A model generated the notes under the pieces. That model searched no databases. It saw only the letters and a list, made by a program, of their open reading frames with translations, and was not told where the DNA came from. Shown piece after piece: positions 23,818 to 35,129 of a DNA stretch of 64,000 nt. This stretch comes from Arcuatula senhousia (Eukaryota > Mollusca > Bivalvia > Mytilida > Mytilidae), in the NCBI GenBank assembly GCA_963971305.1, contig OZ020307.1:16567501-16631500 (forward strand), written 5' to 3'. The translations under genes and the position numbers were made by a program. Numbering within the stretch: the first letter of the stretch is position 1; each line of letters starts with the position of its first letter.

Positions 23818-24408
23818 TTTATTATACCCCCACTCGTAAGAGAGGGGGCTATATTGCAATCACCTTGTCCATCCATCCGTCCATCTGGCCGTCGGTTTCA
23901 ATTTCTCTGCTTCTACTGGATGGATTGGTTTCAAATTTGGTACACAGCTTCAGCATGATGAGTTTTACTTTGCCTTCTCTTTCCAGGTCAGTCCATCATC
24001 TACTTCTTGTTTTCCGAGCCGACTTAGAGACTTTTTTAGGGTAAAACATTTGAAATGTGAAATTTTTCGAAACAGATTTCTTGGCTTTTACTGGATGGAT
24101 TGATTTCAAATTTGGTACACAGCTTCAACATGATGAGTTATACCGTGCCTTCCCTTTCCAGATCAGTCCATCATCTACTTCATGTTTTCGAGCCGACTTA
24201 GACTTTTTATGGGTCAAAAATAGACAATTTTTTGTAACAGATTTCTCCGCTTCTACAGAAGGGATCGATTTCAAATTTGGTATACAGCTTTAGCATGATG
24301 AGTTGTACCGTGCCTCCCATTTCAAGGTCTGTCGGTCATCAACTTCCTGTTTTCTGCTTGGTCGAGTGGGGGTTTGCTTAGCACGACTTAGTGCAACCCC
24401 TTGTTTTG
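23818..24408 (+). mobile_element. CCCCCACTCG-type repeat with three internal units
   Basis: Opens ATACCCCCACTCG and closes CGAGTGGGGGTTTGC, exact inverse motifs, followed by GTGCAACCCCTTGTTTT. A CCATC/CCGTC microsatellite lies at about 23868-23890. Three units of about 170 bp share GGTACACAGCTTCAGCATG and TCAGTCCATCATCTACTTC. There is no coding capacity. Confidence 0.65.
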
Positions 24409-26932
24409 CCTAAAATCAACATCACATCATCAGGAAACAAAATTAAAAGCTAGACCTTCCTTACATCTTAATTACCATCTAATAGCAAACATTAAGAAAA
24501 AAACAGGCTTGTTAAATACTTGTTTATAATGAACGAAAAAACTTCTTATACGGTCATATTGAAAATTTTGATTGATCATATTAGCCATTATGCTAAAAGA
24601 CTTCAAGCAACTTTCCTGTATTAAAACTCTGCAAAGCATCTGTTGATCTTCAAATGTCGACCCAACTGACCACAAATAGTGGAATCTCTTTTATTATGTA
24701 TCAGCATGCAACATTGTTCTTTTATGTCTAAAATATTGACGATCCACGTTTTACTTTTGCTAATGAGAAATCCGGTTTATGTTGCATGCTTAGCGCTCGT
24801 TGAAAATTCATGAAAGAATAAAAAGTTCATGTTGAGAGCTCCAACATTGTGTGTCCAACAAGTTTGATTGAGTTCTTATCTCAGTTACGTTCCATGTTGT
24901 GAACTCTGGTGGAGATTTTCAAAAAAAGTTTTGCAAAACAATGAATGAAAAGCTACAATAGGCAAAAAAGACTGTCGTGACTGCATTGATTCTAAGGTTG
25001 TTCATTAAGGGTTATTGATCAGACTTAACGCTACGATACAAGTGTTGAATCGGAGAACAAATAGACATAGCCTTATCAGATTGTCCAAAGAATTGGTGTA
25101 AATTTGCTTGTTTTATTTAGAGGTTTGTTAGATGAATGGTGTAGATTTTTGTGACCAATTAGTCTCACGCTGGTCAGCTGGGCCAAATAATCAGAAGAAT
25201 TGTCAGTTTACCAGAAATATTGTCCAGGACACAAATTAGTTTTATAGGTACACTTTTTGTCCTTGTTGAAATTACAAAGATGCTGTCCTTGGTGGTTTTA
25301 TCACCAAACCAGTGCAAATAAGTTTCTGTAAGTAATGTTCTGTTAAATCTTTTTTTTTTTTTTTTATAAAATGATGCATATGCATTAGTTTGTTTTGTTT
25401 TTATTCAGCATTTTAAATCATTTGTTTTATCCTTTGTAAAAAAAACCCTGAAATGTTGAAGTGTATATACCACATTGTGACCTATATATTTCAGCTGCAA
25501 TTAAAAGGGCCATAAGCCTTCAAAGTGACCAGTCATTGTCTTGCAAATGGCCTTAGATATAATGCATATTGATAATAGTTATGAGCATTGATACAATCAT
25601 CCAATCTGAAGGGGGAATTGAAGATTTTCTGTAAGTAAACCTACGTTTGTATTTTTTCAGAAGACATATTGATTTTTTGTCACCTTGAAATTTTTTTTAT
25701 AATTAAAGAAATTAAGAATTAAAATTTTTAATTGATTTTGTTTGTTGTACTTTCAAAGAAAACAAAAAACAAAGAACACATGTTCCTATATAAAAAGCAT
25801 TTTTTTTTTTCGAAGATGTGGATAAGCAAATTTTCAAAGATAATTTTTATATTTGTATTCACATTTAGGTATAAAAATATTACTGTGCTTATATCTTTAT
25901 TATGATTGTATGGCATGTCATAAAGACCATAACTGTCTCCTATAAGATGACAAATTGTCGTTGCTCACAGGAGGTAGAATAACACTTAGTGATGTTCTGC
26001 CAGCATTACAACATAGCTGCAGTAATAGCAAATTATTGTCCTATATAAATAGCATTTATTGATGTAAATAAGAGATCTGCACCATATTACAGCATCTGAG
26101 CCGATGTTTATGATTTACTAAGGTGAAAAATGGCCTTTTATCGATGTCGGAATGGGTTGTTATACAACTAGACTGAATGCCGTAGATCCTGTTTCCTGTT
26201 TCATTGCTGTTGACGATTTAGCTCCGTTAGCATTAACCAATGTTATGAAGATATTGTTTATCTTTTAATGGATTTAATGCTGCAATGAATCAATAGGTCC
26301 AAATTATCTCAAAGAATTGAATTATCTCGGTCATCTTTTCATTAAAGCTTGGCACTATGCTGTTATCCGTGGCCTTTTTCCGTAGATAATGTATTGACAA
26401 TGTTATATACCGATTACAAAATCTTGACATTAACGTACTGTAACAATATGATTTTCAGCATCCAATTATGAAAGGTATTTTTACAGATTTTATAATTTCT
26501 GTTAATAAGCAACAAATGCAGTATGCTTGTTTAGTTAATCAGTCGATTGTAATGCCATCCACCCAGGATAAAATTGCATCATATAAAGCAATATAGCAAT
26601 TACATTGACATCCTATATGTCTTCTTTGTCTCTCGTTAGAATTAGGTTGCTGTTACATGGTAATTATGGTTAGATTTTGCATGTGTGCAATAAGCATCTC
26701 TTTGTTTAAAAAGTTTTTTTTGTAACATGAATATGGATTTGATTGATTTTTTAAATCATATACAATTGTACCTCAAATATTAATTTGTAGCATATTTTTT
26801 TTTTAAAAGTAGATGCTTTACTGAATTGTTGCTGGCCTAGCTTCGATAAAATATCTTAGTTTTGCTTAATTTGATTAGGAAACAGTTAAGCTTATCTGAA
26901 TCCCTTGCCAGTTTGCAGTTTGCAAGTGTGGC
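24409..26932. other. 2.5 kb, no gene seen
   Basis: AT-rich with a 16 bp T-run at 25350-25365. Reading frames are short and without conserved motifs. Confidence 0.5.
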
Positions 26933-27436
26933 CTTTGTAGCAGCCACCATTGAGCCTACTCTTACCCCCTTTGTAGCAGTCACCATTGAGCCTACTCTTA
27001 TCCCCTTTGTAGCAGCCACCATTGAGCCTACTCTTATCCCCTTTGTAGCAGCCAACATTGAGCCTACTCTTATCCCCTTTGTAGCAGCCACCATTGAGCC
27101 TACTCTTATCCCCTTTGTAGCAACCACCATTGAGCCTACTCTTATCCCCTTTGTAGCAGCCACCATTGAGCCTACTCTTACCCCCTTTGTAGCAGCCACC
27201 ATTGAGCCTACTCTTATCCCCTTTGTAGCAGCCAACATTGAGCCTACTCTTATCCCCTTTGTAGCAGCCACCATTGAGCCTACTCTTATCCCCTTTGTAG
27301 CAGCCACCATTGAGCCTACTCTTATCCCCTTTGTAGCAGCCAACATTGAGCCTACTCTTATCCCCTTTGTAGCAGCCACCATTGAGCCTACTCTTACCCC
27401 CTTTGTAGCAGCCACCATTGAGCCTACTCTTATCCT
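26933..27436. repeat. Minisatellite, 14 units of 36 bp
   Basis: The unit contains TTTGTAGCAGCCACCATTGA followed by GCCTACTCTTATCCCC. Being 36 bp, it stays open in one frame on each strand: PFVAATIEPTLI on plus, GIRVGSMVAATK on minus. Variants recur in order: the LT-ending unit falls at positions 1, 7 and 13, so a six-unit higher-order repeat is partly visible. Related longer blocks with AATCCCTTGCCAGTTTGC flank it to about 27640. Neither frame has codon-position constraint or splice context, so I treat it as non-coding. Confidence 0.85.
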
Positions 27437-27745
27437 GGATAAGGAAACAAGCTTATGTGAATCCCTCGCTAGCTTGCAGTTTGTGAGTGTGGCCTTTGTG
27501 GCAGCCTCTGCAAGTGTGGCCTTTGTAGCAGCCACCATTGAGCCTACTCTTATCCTAGATGAGGAAAGAGGCTTATGTGAATCCCTTGCCAGTTTGCAAA
27601 TGTGGCCTTTGTAGCATCCTCTGCCAGTGTGGCCTTTGTATTAACCAACAGATCACCAGCTCTCTCAATGTAGGTGTCATCTTTTGCTTTCTCAGTATTT
27701 TATAATGAAGATTTCTGTTTTCTGTTGTTGCCCTTAAAAACCATG

Positions 27746-29576
27746 TTTTTAGCTCACCTGGACCGAAGGTCCATGTGAGCTTTTACCATCACTTGGCGTC
27801 CGTCGTCGTCTGTCGTCGTCGTCGTCGTCGTCTGTTAACAATTTTTCAAAAATCTTCTCCTCTGAAACTACTTAACAGAATTTAATGAAACTTGGTATGA
27901 ATGATCCTTAGGGTGTTCTGAACCAAACTTGTGTTTTGATTTTTGATCCGATAAAAAACATGGCCGCCGTTACTAAAAATAGACTAGGGGGGTCAGACTA
28001 CTGTTTTTGGCTTATAAATCAAAAAGTATAAGAGATAGAGGAAATCTGAGGCCACGCTACTGATTCAGCATCAAAAGCTCTACAAAAGACTCCATTTGGT
28101 CAAAGTTGTCAGATGACCCCTTTTAGGGGTTACGGCCCCTTAAAGGTGAAAAATAGCATTTTTTTCATGTTTTTGGCCTAGAGAATGAAAAGTATTGCAG
28201 ATAGAGATTAGCTGTTGCTTGCTTAAATGTTCAGCTCATTTAACTCTACAAAAGTCTCCATAGGGTGGAAGTTGTCAGATGACCCTTTATAGGGGTTATG
28301 GCCCCTTAAAGGTGAAAAATAGCCATTTTTCATGTTTTTGGCCTACAGAATGAAAAGTATTGCAGATAGAGATTAGCTGTTGCTTGCTTAAATGTTCAGC
28401 TCATTTAACTCTACAAAAGTCTCCATAGGGTCGAAGTTGTCAGATGACCCCTTATAGGGGTTACGGCCCGTGAAAAATAGTGATTTTTCATGTTTTTGTC
28501 CTACAGAATTAAAACTATTGCAGATAGAGATTAGCTGTTGCTTGCTTAAATGTTCAGCTCATTTAGCTCTACAAAATTTTCCATAGGGTCGAAGTTGTCA
28601 GATGACCCCTTATAGGGGTTACGGCCCCTGAAAAATAGCGATTTTTCATGTTTTTGCCTACAGAATGAAAACTATTGCAGATAGAGATTAGCTGTTGCTT
28701 GCTTAAATGTTCAGCTCATTTAGCTTTACAAAATTCTCCATAGGGTTGAAGTTGTCAGATGACCCCTTATAGGTGTTACGGCCCCTGAAAAATAAAGATT
28801 TTTCATGTTTTTGGCCTACAGAATGAAAACTATTGCAGATAGAGATAAGCTGTTGCTTGCTTAAATGTTCAGCTCATTTAGCTCTACAAAAGTCTCCATA
28901 GGATCGAAGTTGTCAGATGACTCCTTAAAGGGATTACGGCCCCTTATAGGTGAAAAATGGTGTTTTTGGCCTTTAGAATGAAAACTATTGCAGGTAGAGA
29001 AAAGCTGTTGCTTGCTTAAATGTTCAGCTCATTTAGCTTTACAAAATTCTCTATAAGGTCGAAGTTGTCAGATAATTCCTTATAGGGGTTACGGCCCCTG
29101 AAAAATAGCCATTTTTCATGTTTTTGTCCTACAGAATGAAAACTATTGCAGATAGAGATTAGCTGTTGCTTGCTTAAATGTTCAGCTCATTTAGCTCTAC
29201 AAAATTCTCCATAGGGTCGAAGTTGTCAGATGACCCCTTACAGGGGTTACGGCCCCTAAAATGATGTTTTTTCATGTTTTTGGTCTATAGGAAGAAAACT
29301 ATAGCAGATAGAGTAAAGATGTTGCTTGCTTAAATGTTCAGCTCATTTAGCTCTACAAAAGTCTCCATAGGATCGAAGTTGTCAGATGACTCCTTTTAGG
29401 GGTTATGGCCCCTTATAGGTGAAAAATGGTGTTTTTGGCCTATAGAATGAAAGAAAACTATTGCAGGTAGAGGAAAGCTGTTGCTTGCTTAAATGTTCAG
29501 CTCATTTAGCTCTACAAAAGTATAGGGTCAACATCAAGACCAGGTGAGCGATTCAGGCTCCTGGGAGCCTCTTGTT
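27746..29576 (+). mobile_element. AGCTCACCTGG-type repeat, copy 2
   Basis: Same head (AGCTCACCTGGACCGAAGG), CGT microsatellite at about 27798-27832, 5' body and tail as 12201-13534, but with about ten array units of 155-165 bp. Copy number is therefore the main difference between copies. It ends AGGCTCCTGGGAGCCT, TCTTGTTA. Confidence 0.75.
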
Positions 29577-29718
29577 ATTATACGGCTGCAGAAAATTTGG
29601 GGACGCAAAATGGTATGATGCTGTCGTCATCTTTGTCGGTGTCTGTTAACTTTGGTGTCACTGTGTATGCACAATAACTAATGCTGCGCTTGGTGAAGCT
29701 TTTTATTATGTTGTAAGT
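29577..29718 (+). mobile_element. Short GGGGACG-type repeat
   Basis: CTGCAGAAAATTTGGGGACG and TGGTATGATGCTGTCGTCAT at the left and GCTGCGCTTGGTGAAGC at the right match the ends of 31788-32797. It abuts the previous element. The internal body is almost entirely missing. Confidence 0.55.
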
Positions 29719-30650
29719 TTTGGTCTTAATACAAAGAACACAAGGTACTTGCTCTTTTTACTGCCAAATATCAACTGATGTATTATTCAACTGTAATAAT
29801 GTAATAATGGATTATGTTTGTCTTTTTTAGCTATATTTAGACTTTCATGACAAATATTATGTATGTTGTTTGAAAAAAATGTGTCAGAATTATAATATTA
29901 AATCTAATTTCTGTAGCTACATCCTTACACCTGTGTTTATATAGAGATCATAGGCCATCCCATAATCCTCTCTTACTACCGTAATTAATGGTGAGAATCA
30001 GTCCTTATGTCGTTGTATATTAAATAAGTAATAGAATTTCCTACGACCGAGCAGTACATAATCCCTATATTACAACATAATACCTTTGTACTGCGAGAAT
30101 TATGGATGTCGTAGAATCTAATAAAACCTTTTTTTCCGTCCCCGCCAATACGATGTACTGAATTAAGATCAAGTAGGAGCATCTGACATCCCAAACTAGT
30201 AATAACGATTAAATTATACGATTCAGTAAACGACAACATAGGATGAATTACCCTTTTATTCCTGTTCGGTTTTCATTTATTTCTTTTATTTGTTAATTTT
30301 ATGGGTGTATTTCCACATTGATAGCTTGTAAAGCCTGGGATATTCAAATAATTGCACTTTCTATTTTGGCTTTGATTCTTATGTTGTTGTCTTGTCTTTT
30401 CTCGTCCATTATATCTGCAGCCATACAATTATGGCCGACCATTAGCAACGGTGTCAATTTATATGCTTTTCTTTATGGCCTTTTGTGGTGTTTTTTATAC
30501 TTGGTTTGTCAGGTCCGAGGGATATTTATGACAGATTTATTGTTTTGACTCCTGCCAATACATCCCTACGAATTAGATAGAAAATTATTTTTGATGATGA
30601 TTAAAAATGATGTTTACTGTGAATCAGGGAAAAAAATAAATATTGTACCA
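29719..30650. other. No supported gene
   Basis: A hydrophobic plus-strand frame at 30318-30548 and a minus-strand frame at 29985-30239 were examined. Neither has recognisable motifs or splice context. Confidence 0.4.
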
Positions 30651-31551
30651 TTTTTGTCTCGCCTGCGAAGCAGAGCGGGACATAGGTGTTACTTTACCGG
30701 CGACGGCGGCGGCGACGGCGGCGTTAACTTTTTGGAAAAGTTTTATGAGCACCTCCATATCTCAAGAACTATAGGTCCTGGGTTGATGAAACTTGGTATG
30801 CATATGCCCCAGTAGTAGCTTAGCACAGTTGCATCCCCATCTTTAGACCTTGACCTTGATTTTCCGGTTGAGTGACTTTGACAATTTTCAATACATATAA
30901 TAGCAATGGAAAAGTTTTGCGAGCACCTCCATATCTCAAGAACTATAAGTCCTAGGTCGATGAAACTTGGTATGCATATGCCCCAGTAGTAGCTTAGCAC
31001 AGTTGCATCCCCATCTTTTGACCTTGACCTTGATTTTTTGGTTGAGTGACTTTGACAATTTTCAATACATATAATAGCAATGGAAAAGTTTTGCGAGCAC
31101 CTCCATATCTCAAGAACTATAAGTCCTAGGTTGATGAAACTTGGTATGCATATGCCCCAGTAGTAGCTTAGCACAGTTGCATCCCCATCTTTTGACCTTG
31201 ACCTTGATTTTTCGGTTGATTGACTTTGACAATTTTCAATACATATAATAGCAATGGAAAAGTTTTGCGAGCACCTCCATATCTCAAGAACTATAAGTCC
31301 TAGGTTGATGAAACTTGGTATGCATATGTCCCAGTAGTAGCTTAGCACACTTACATCCTCATCTTTTGACCTTGACCTTGATTTTCCGGTTGATTGACTT
31401 TGATTATTTTTATTGCATATATTTGCAATGTTTAGGTTCTATAAACATCTTTTGATCTCAGAAACTGAAAATCCATGTAAATTCAAAATATAGTGGAAGT
31501 AAGAAAGAATAATTGTTTCTGATGGTGCCGGCAGGCGAGACATACTTTAGT
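30651..31551 (+). mobile_element. GTCTCGCCTGC-type repeat with four units of about 176 bp
   Basis: Starts TTTTTGTCTCGCCTGCGAAG, then a GGCGAC microsatellite (about 30699-30725) and four tandem units each with GAGCACCTCCATATCTCAAG and TTGACCTTGACCTTG. It ends GCCGGCAGGCGAGACATAC. The 11 bp GTCTCGCCTGC and GCAGGCGAGAC are exact inverses. A 201-codon minus-strand frame over the array is produced by the repeat and is not a gene. Confidence 0.75.
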
Positions 31552-31787
31552 GTTAACTCTTAAATAAAAAAAGCATGATTTATATGAACTTTTCATGCTG
31601 TGTCTTTAAGATTTTTTTTCTTAATTGGTTACATCTAGTCTTTTATTGTTGCTTATAAAATCGTATATGCATCTACTGTTTTTATCTGTTTAAAAAGTTC
31701 ATCCTCAATTCTTGTTAAAGGGTATTCTATAAAAAAAAACATCATAAATTATTGTTTGATTATGGCTAGCATTTTTCTGCTCCTTTT

Positions 31788-32797
31788 TATACAACTGCAA
31801 AAAATTTGGGGACGTATAATGGTATGATGCTGTCGTCATCGATATCGTTGTCTGTTAACTTTAGTGTTTACACGATAACTTAAGTTCTAGTAATCCAAAT
31901 GGAATGAAATTTCACAATGATATACCTTACCATTAAAGGATGGATGGGATGGATTTTGTTAACTTTAGTGTTTACACGATAACTTAAGTTCTAGTAATCC
32001 AAATGGAATGAAATTTCACAATGATATACCTTACCATTAAAGGATGGATGGGATGGATTTTGGGGATCCCACCTGTTTTGGTTTCAAAATTAGGGGCCAA
32101 AAAGGGGCCAAAAATGCTAATTTATGTTTGTTGCCACGATAACTTTAGTTCTAGTTATCCAATTGCTTTGTACTTTGGCAATGATGTTTCTTATCATAAA
32201 AGGGTGAATGGGATTGATTTTGGGGGTCTCCCTTTCTTTTTCAAAATTAGGGACCCAAAAGGGGCAAAAAATTCAAATATGTTATTGTTTCCGTCATAAC
32301 TTTGGTCCTAGTTGGCTTATTGCTGTGAAATTTGTGAAGAATATTTCATACAATAAAAGAATGAACTGGATGAACTTAAGGGCCCCCCTTTTTCCCTTTT
32401 TCCTGTTAAGTAATTAAGGGCCAAAAGGGGCCAAAATCGAAACTTTTATTAGTGGACCGATTTTGAAAAATTTTTGCCCATTTGTTCTTGTCAATTAGTG
32501 GATACAAAATGAGAATTAATTTTTGTGACACCCCTTTTTCCCCTTATTATGTAATTAGGGGCCAAAATCCAAACTTATTTATTTGTGGTCTGATTTTGAT
32601 CTCCTTTGGAAAAAAAATAATTCCTTTTAAAATGTGAATAGGAAGTCAACCAAAAGCTGCATGTTTCAGAAACCTTTGTCATTCCACCATGGGCTGCATA
32701 TGTCCAGAGCAAGTGACTATCCATATTGAGCCTAAAACGTACAGGGTTCAACATGTTGCGGTCGTATCATGCTGCGCTCGGCAAAGCTTTTTATTTT
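31788..32797 (+). mobile_element. GGGGACG-type repeat, longer copy
   Basis: Left end CTGCAAAAAATTTGGGGACG and TGATGCTGTCGTCAT; right end CATGCTGCGCTCGGCAAAGC. Internal units share TTAACTTTAGTGTTTACACG or diverged relatives, with AGGGGCCAAAAAGGGG motifs. A perfect 104 bp direct duplication begins at 31854 and again at 31958. Confidence 0.6.
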
Positions 32798-33404
32798 AAT
32801 AGATTTTATGTGATCAACTAGAATGTTTGATATCTGTATTTAATATATGCATTAAAGATGTTACTACTACCTTATGTATGGTATGTATCTTACTATTTTT
32901 GTAGTAACAATTTAAAAAAAATTAGAAATGAATGAACAAGTGCAACTTGATCAACTGTGGTTGTCTGTACTGACTTCAGTTGTAAAAATTCTATGTTTAA
33001 CATGAAGGATGCTAAGATATTGAATGGCACAGATATGTCCTGTGGCGCCTGGGACGGTACTAATCTAACTTTATTGAAGACATCCTAATTGAATTCCTTG
33101 ATACTAGTTATATTTACAAGTCTAATATCCAGCGAGAATCATAAAAACGCAAACCTCTCTGGTTATTAATGAGTTTTCATTAACTTTTCTTGCTACTGTC
33201 AGATCAAAATTCTTGATGACACAGATCAAGGAAACGACACGATATATACATGACAATTATCATTAGTATGTTGTTAACTAATTATCTGATTGTCAACTTC
33301 TAGTGACGGAACACTCCTCAGAAATTAACCACATGTACAAGCTTTTCCCCCCTTAATATTGAGGTTAACTGGCAGGACATCTTCCATATGGAGAATGTAT
33401 TTAC
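32798..33404. other. No gene seen
   Basis: AT-rich spacer between two repeat elements. No motif is supported. Confidence 0.4.
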
Positions 33405-33458
33405 TTTTTAGCTCACCTGGACCGAATGTCCAGGTGAGCTATTACCATCACTTGGCGT

Positions 33459-33527
<69 letters not shown>

Positions 33528-35129
33528 TCGTCGTCCTCGTCGTCTGTTGTCGTCTGTCGTCGTCGTCTGTTAACAATTTTTCAAAAATCTTCTCCTCTGA
33601 AACTACTAAACAGAATTTAATGAAACTTGGTATGAATGATCCTTAGGGTGTCCTGCACCAAACTTGTGTTTTGATTTTTGATCCGTTAAAAAACATGGCC
33701 GCCGTTACTAAAAATAGACTAGGGGGGTCAGACTACTGTTTTTGGCTTATAAATCAAAAAGTATAAGAGATAGAGGAAATCTGAGGCCACGCTACTGATT
33801 CAGCATCAAAAGCTCTACAAAAGTCTCCATTTGGTCAAAGTTGTCAGATGACCCCTTATAGGGGTAACGGCCCCTTGAAGGTGAAAAATAGCATTTTTTC
33901 ATGTTTTTGGCCTACAGAATGAAAACTATTGCAGATAGAGATTAGCTGTTGCTTGCTTAAATGTTCAGCTCATTTAACTCTACAAAAGTCTCTATAGGGT
34001 CGAAGTTGTCAGATCACCCCTTATAGGGGTTACGGCCCCTTAAAGGTGAAAAATAGCCATTTTTCATGTTTTTGGCCTACAGAATGAAAACTATTGCAGA
34101 TAGAGATTAGCTGTTGCTTGCTTAAATGTTCAGCTCATTTAGCTCTACAAAATTTTTCGTAGGGTCGAAGTTGTCAGATGACCCCTTATAGGGGTTACGG
34201 CCCCTGAAAAATAGCGATTTTTCATGTTTTTGGCCTACAGAATGAAAACTATTGCAGATAGAGATTAGCTGTTGCTTGCTTAAATGTTCAGCTCATTTAG
34301 CTCTACAAAATTTTTCATAGGGTCGAAGTTGTCAGATGACCCCTTATAGGGGTTACGGCCCTTGAAAAATAGCTATTTTTCATGTTTTTGGCCTACAGAA
34401 TGAAAAATATTGCAGATAGAGATTAGCTGTTGCTTGCTTAAATGTTCAGCTCATTTAATTCTACAAAAGTCTTTATAGGGTCGAAGTTGTCAGACAACCC
34501 CTTATAGGGGTTACAGCCCCTGAAAAATAGCGTTTTTTCATGTTTTTGTCCTACAGAATGAAAACTATTGCACATAGAGATTAGCTGTTGCTTACTTAAA
34601 AGTTCAGCTCATTTAGCTCTACAAAATTCTCCATAGGGTCGAGGTTGTCAGATAACCCCTTTTAGGGGTTATGGCCCCTGAAAAATAAAGATTTTTCATG
34701 TTTTTGTCCTACAAAATGAAAACTATTGCAGATAGAGATTAGCTGTTGCTTGCTTAAATGTTCAGCTCATTTAGCTCTACGAAAGTCTCCATAGGGTCGA
34801 AGTTGTCAGATAACCCCTTATAGGGGTTACGGCCCCTGAAAAATAGCGTTTTTTCATGTTTTTGGCCTACAGAATGAAAACTGTTGCACATAGAGATTAG
34901 CTGTTGCTTGCTTAAATGTCTCCATTGGGTCGAAGTTGTCAGATGACTCCTTATAGGGGTTATGGCCCCTTATAGGTGAAAAATGGTGTTTTTGGCCTAT
35001 AGAATGAAAACTATTGCAGGTAGAGAAAAGCTGTTGCATGCTTATATGTTCAGCTCATTCAGCTCTACAAAAGTATAGGGTCAACATCAAGACCAGGTGA
35101 GCGATTCAGGCTCCTGGGAGCCTCTTGTT
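33405..35129 (+). mobile_element. AGCTCACCTGG-type repeat, copy 3, longest microsatellite
   Basis: Same head and tail as the copies at 12201 and 27746, with a (GTC)n tract of about 110 bp at 33461-33570 interrupted by ATC and CTC. About eight array units of 155-165 bp follow. The plus-strand frame full of valines at 33359-33646 is only the microsatellite read through. It ends AGGCTCCTGGGAGCCT, TCTTGTTA. Confidence 0.75.

Noticed and set aside
26837..27614. Long reading frames on both strands (233 and 250 codons)
   Set aside because: They are produced by a 36 bp tandem repeat, a multiple of three. There is no independent coding evidence on either strand.
30743..31348. 201-codon minus-strand frame with repeated ICIPSFINLGLIVLEIW
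   Set aside because: It coincides with the tandem array of the GTCTCGCC-type element; the periodicity is that of the DNA repeat.
33359..33646. Poly-valine protein
   Set aside because: This is the (GTC)n microsatellite read in one frame, inside a repeat element.
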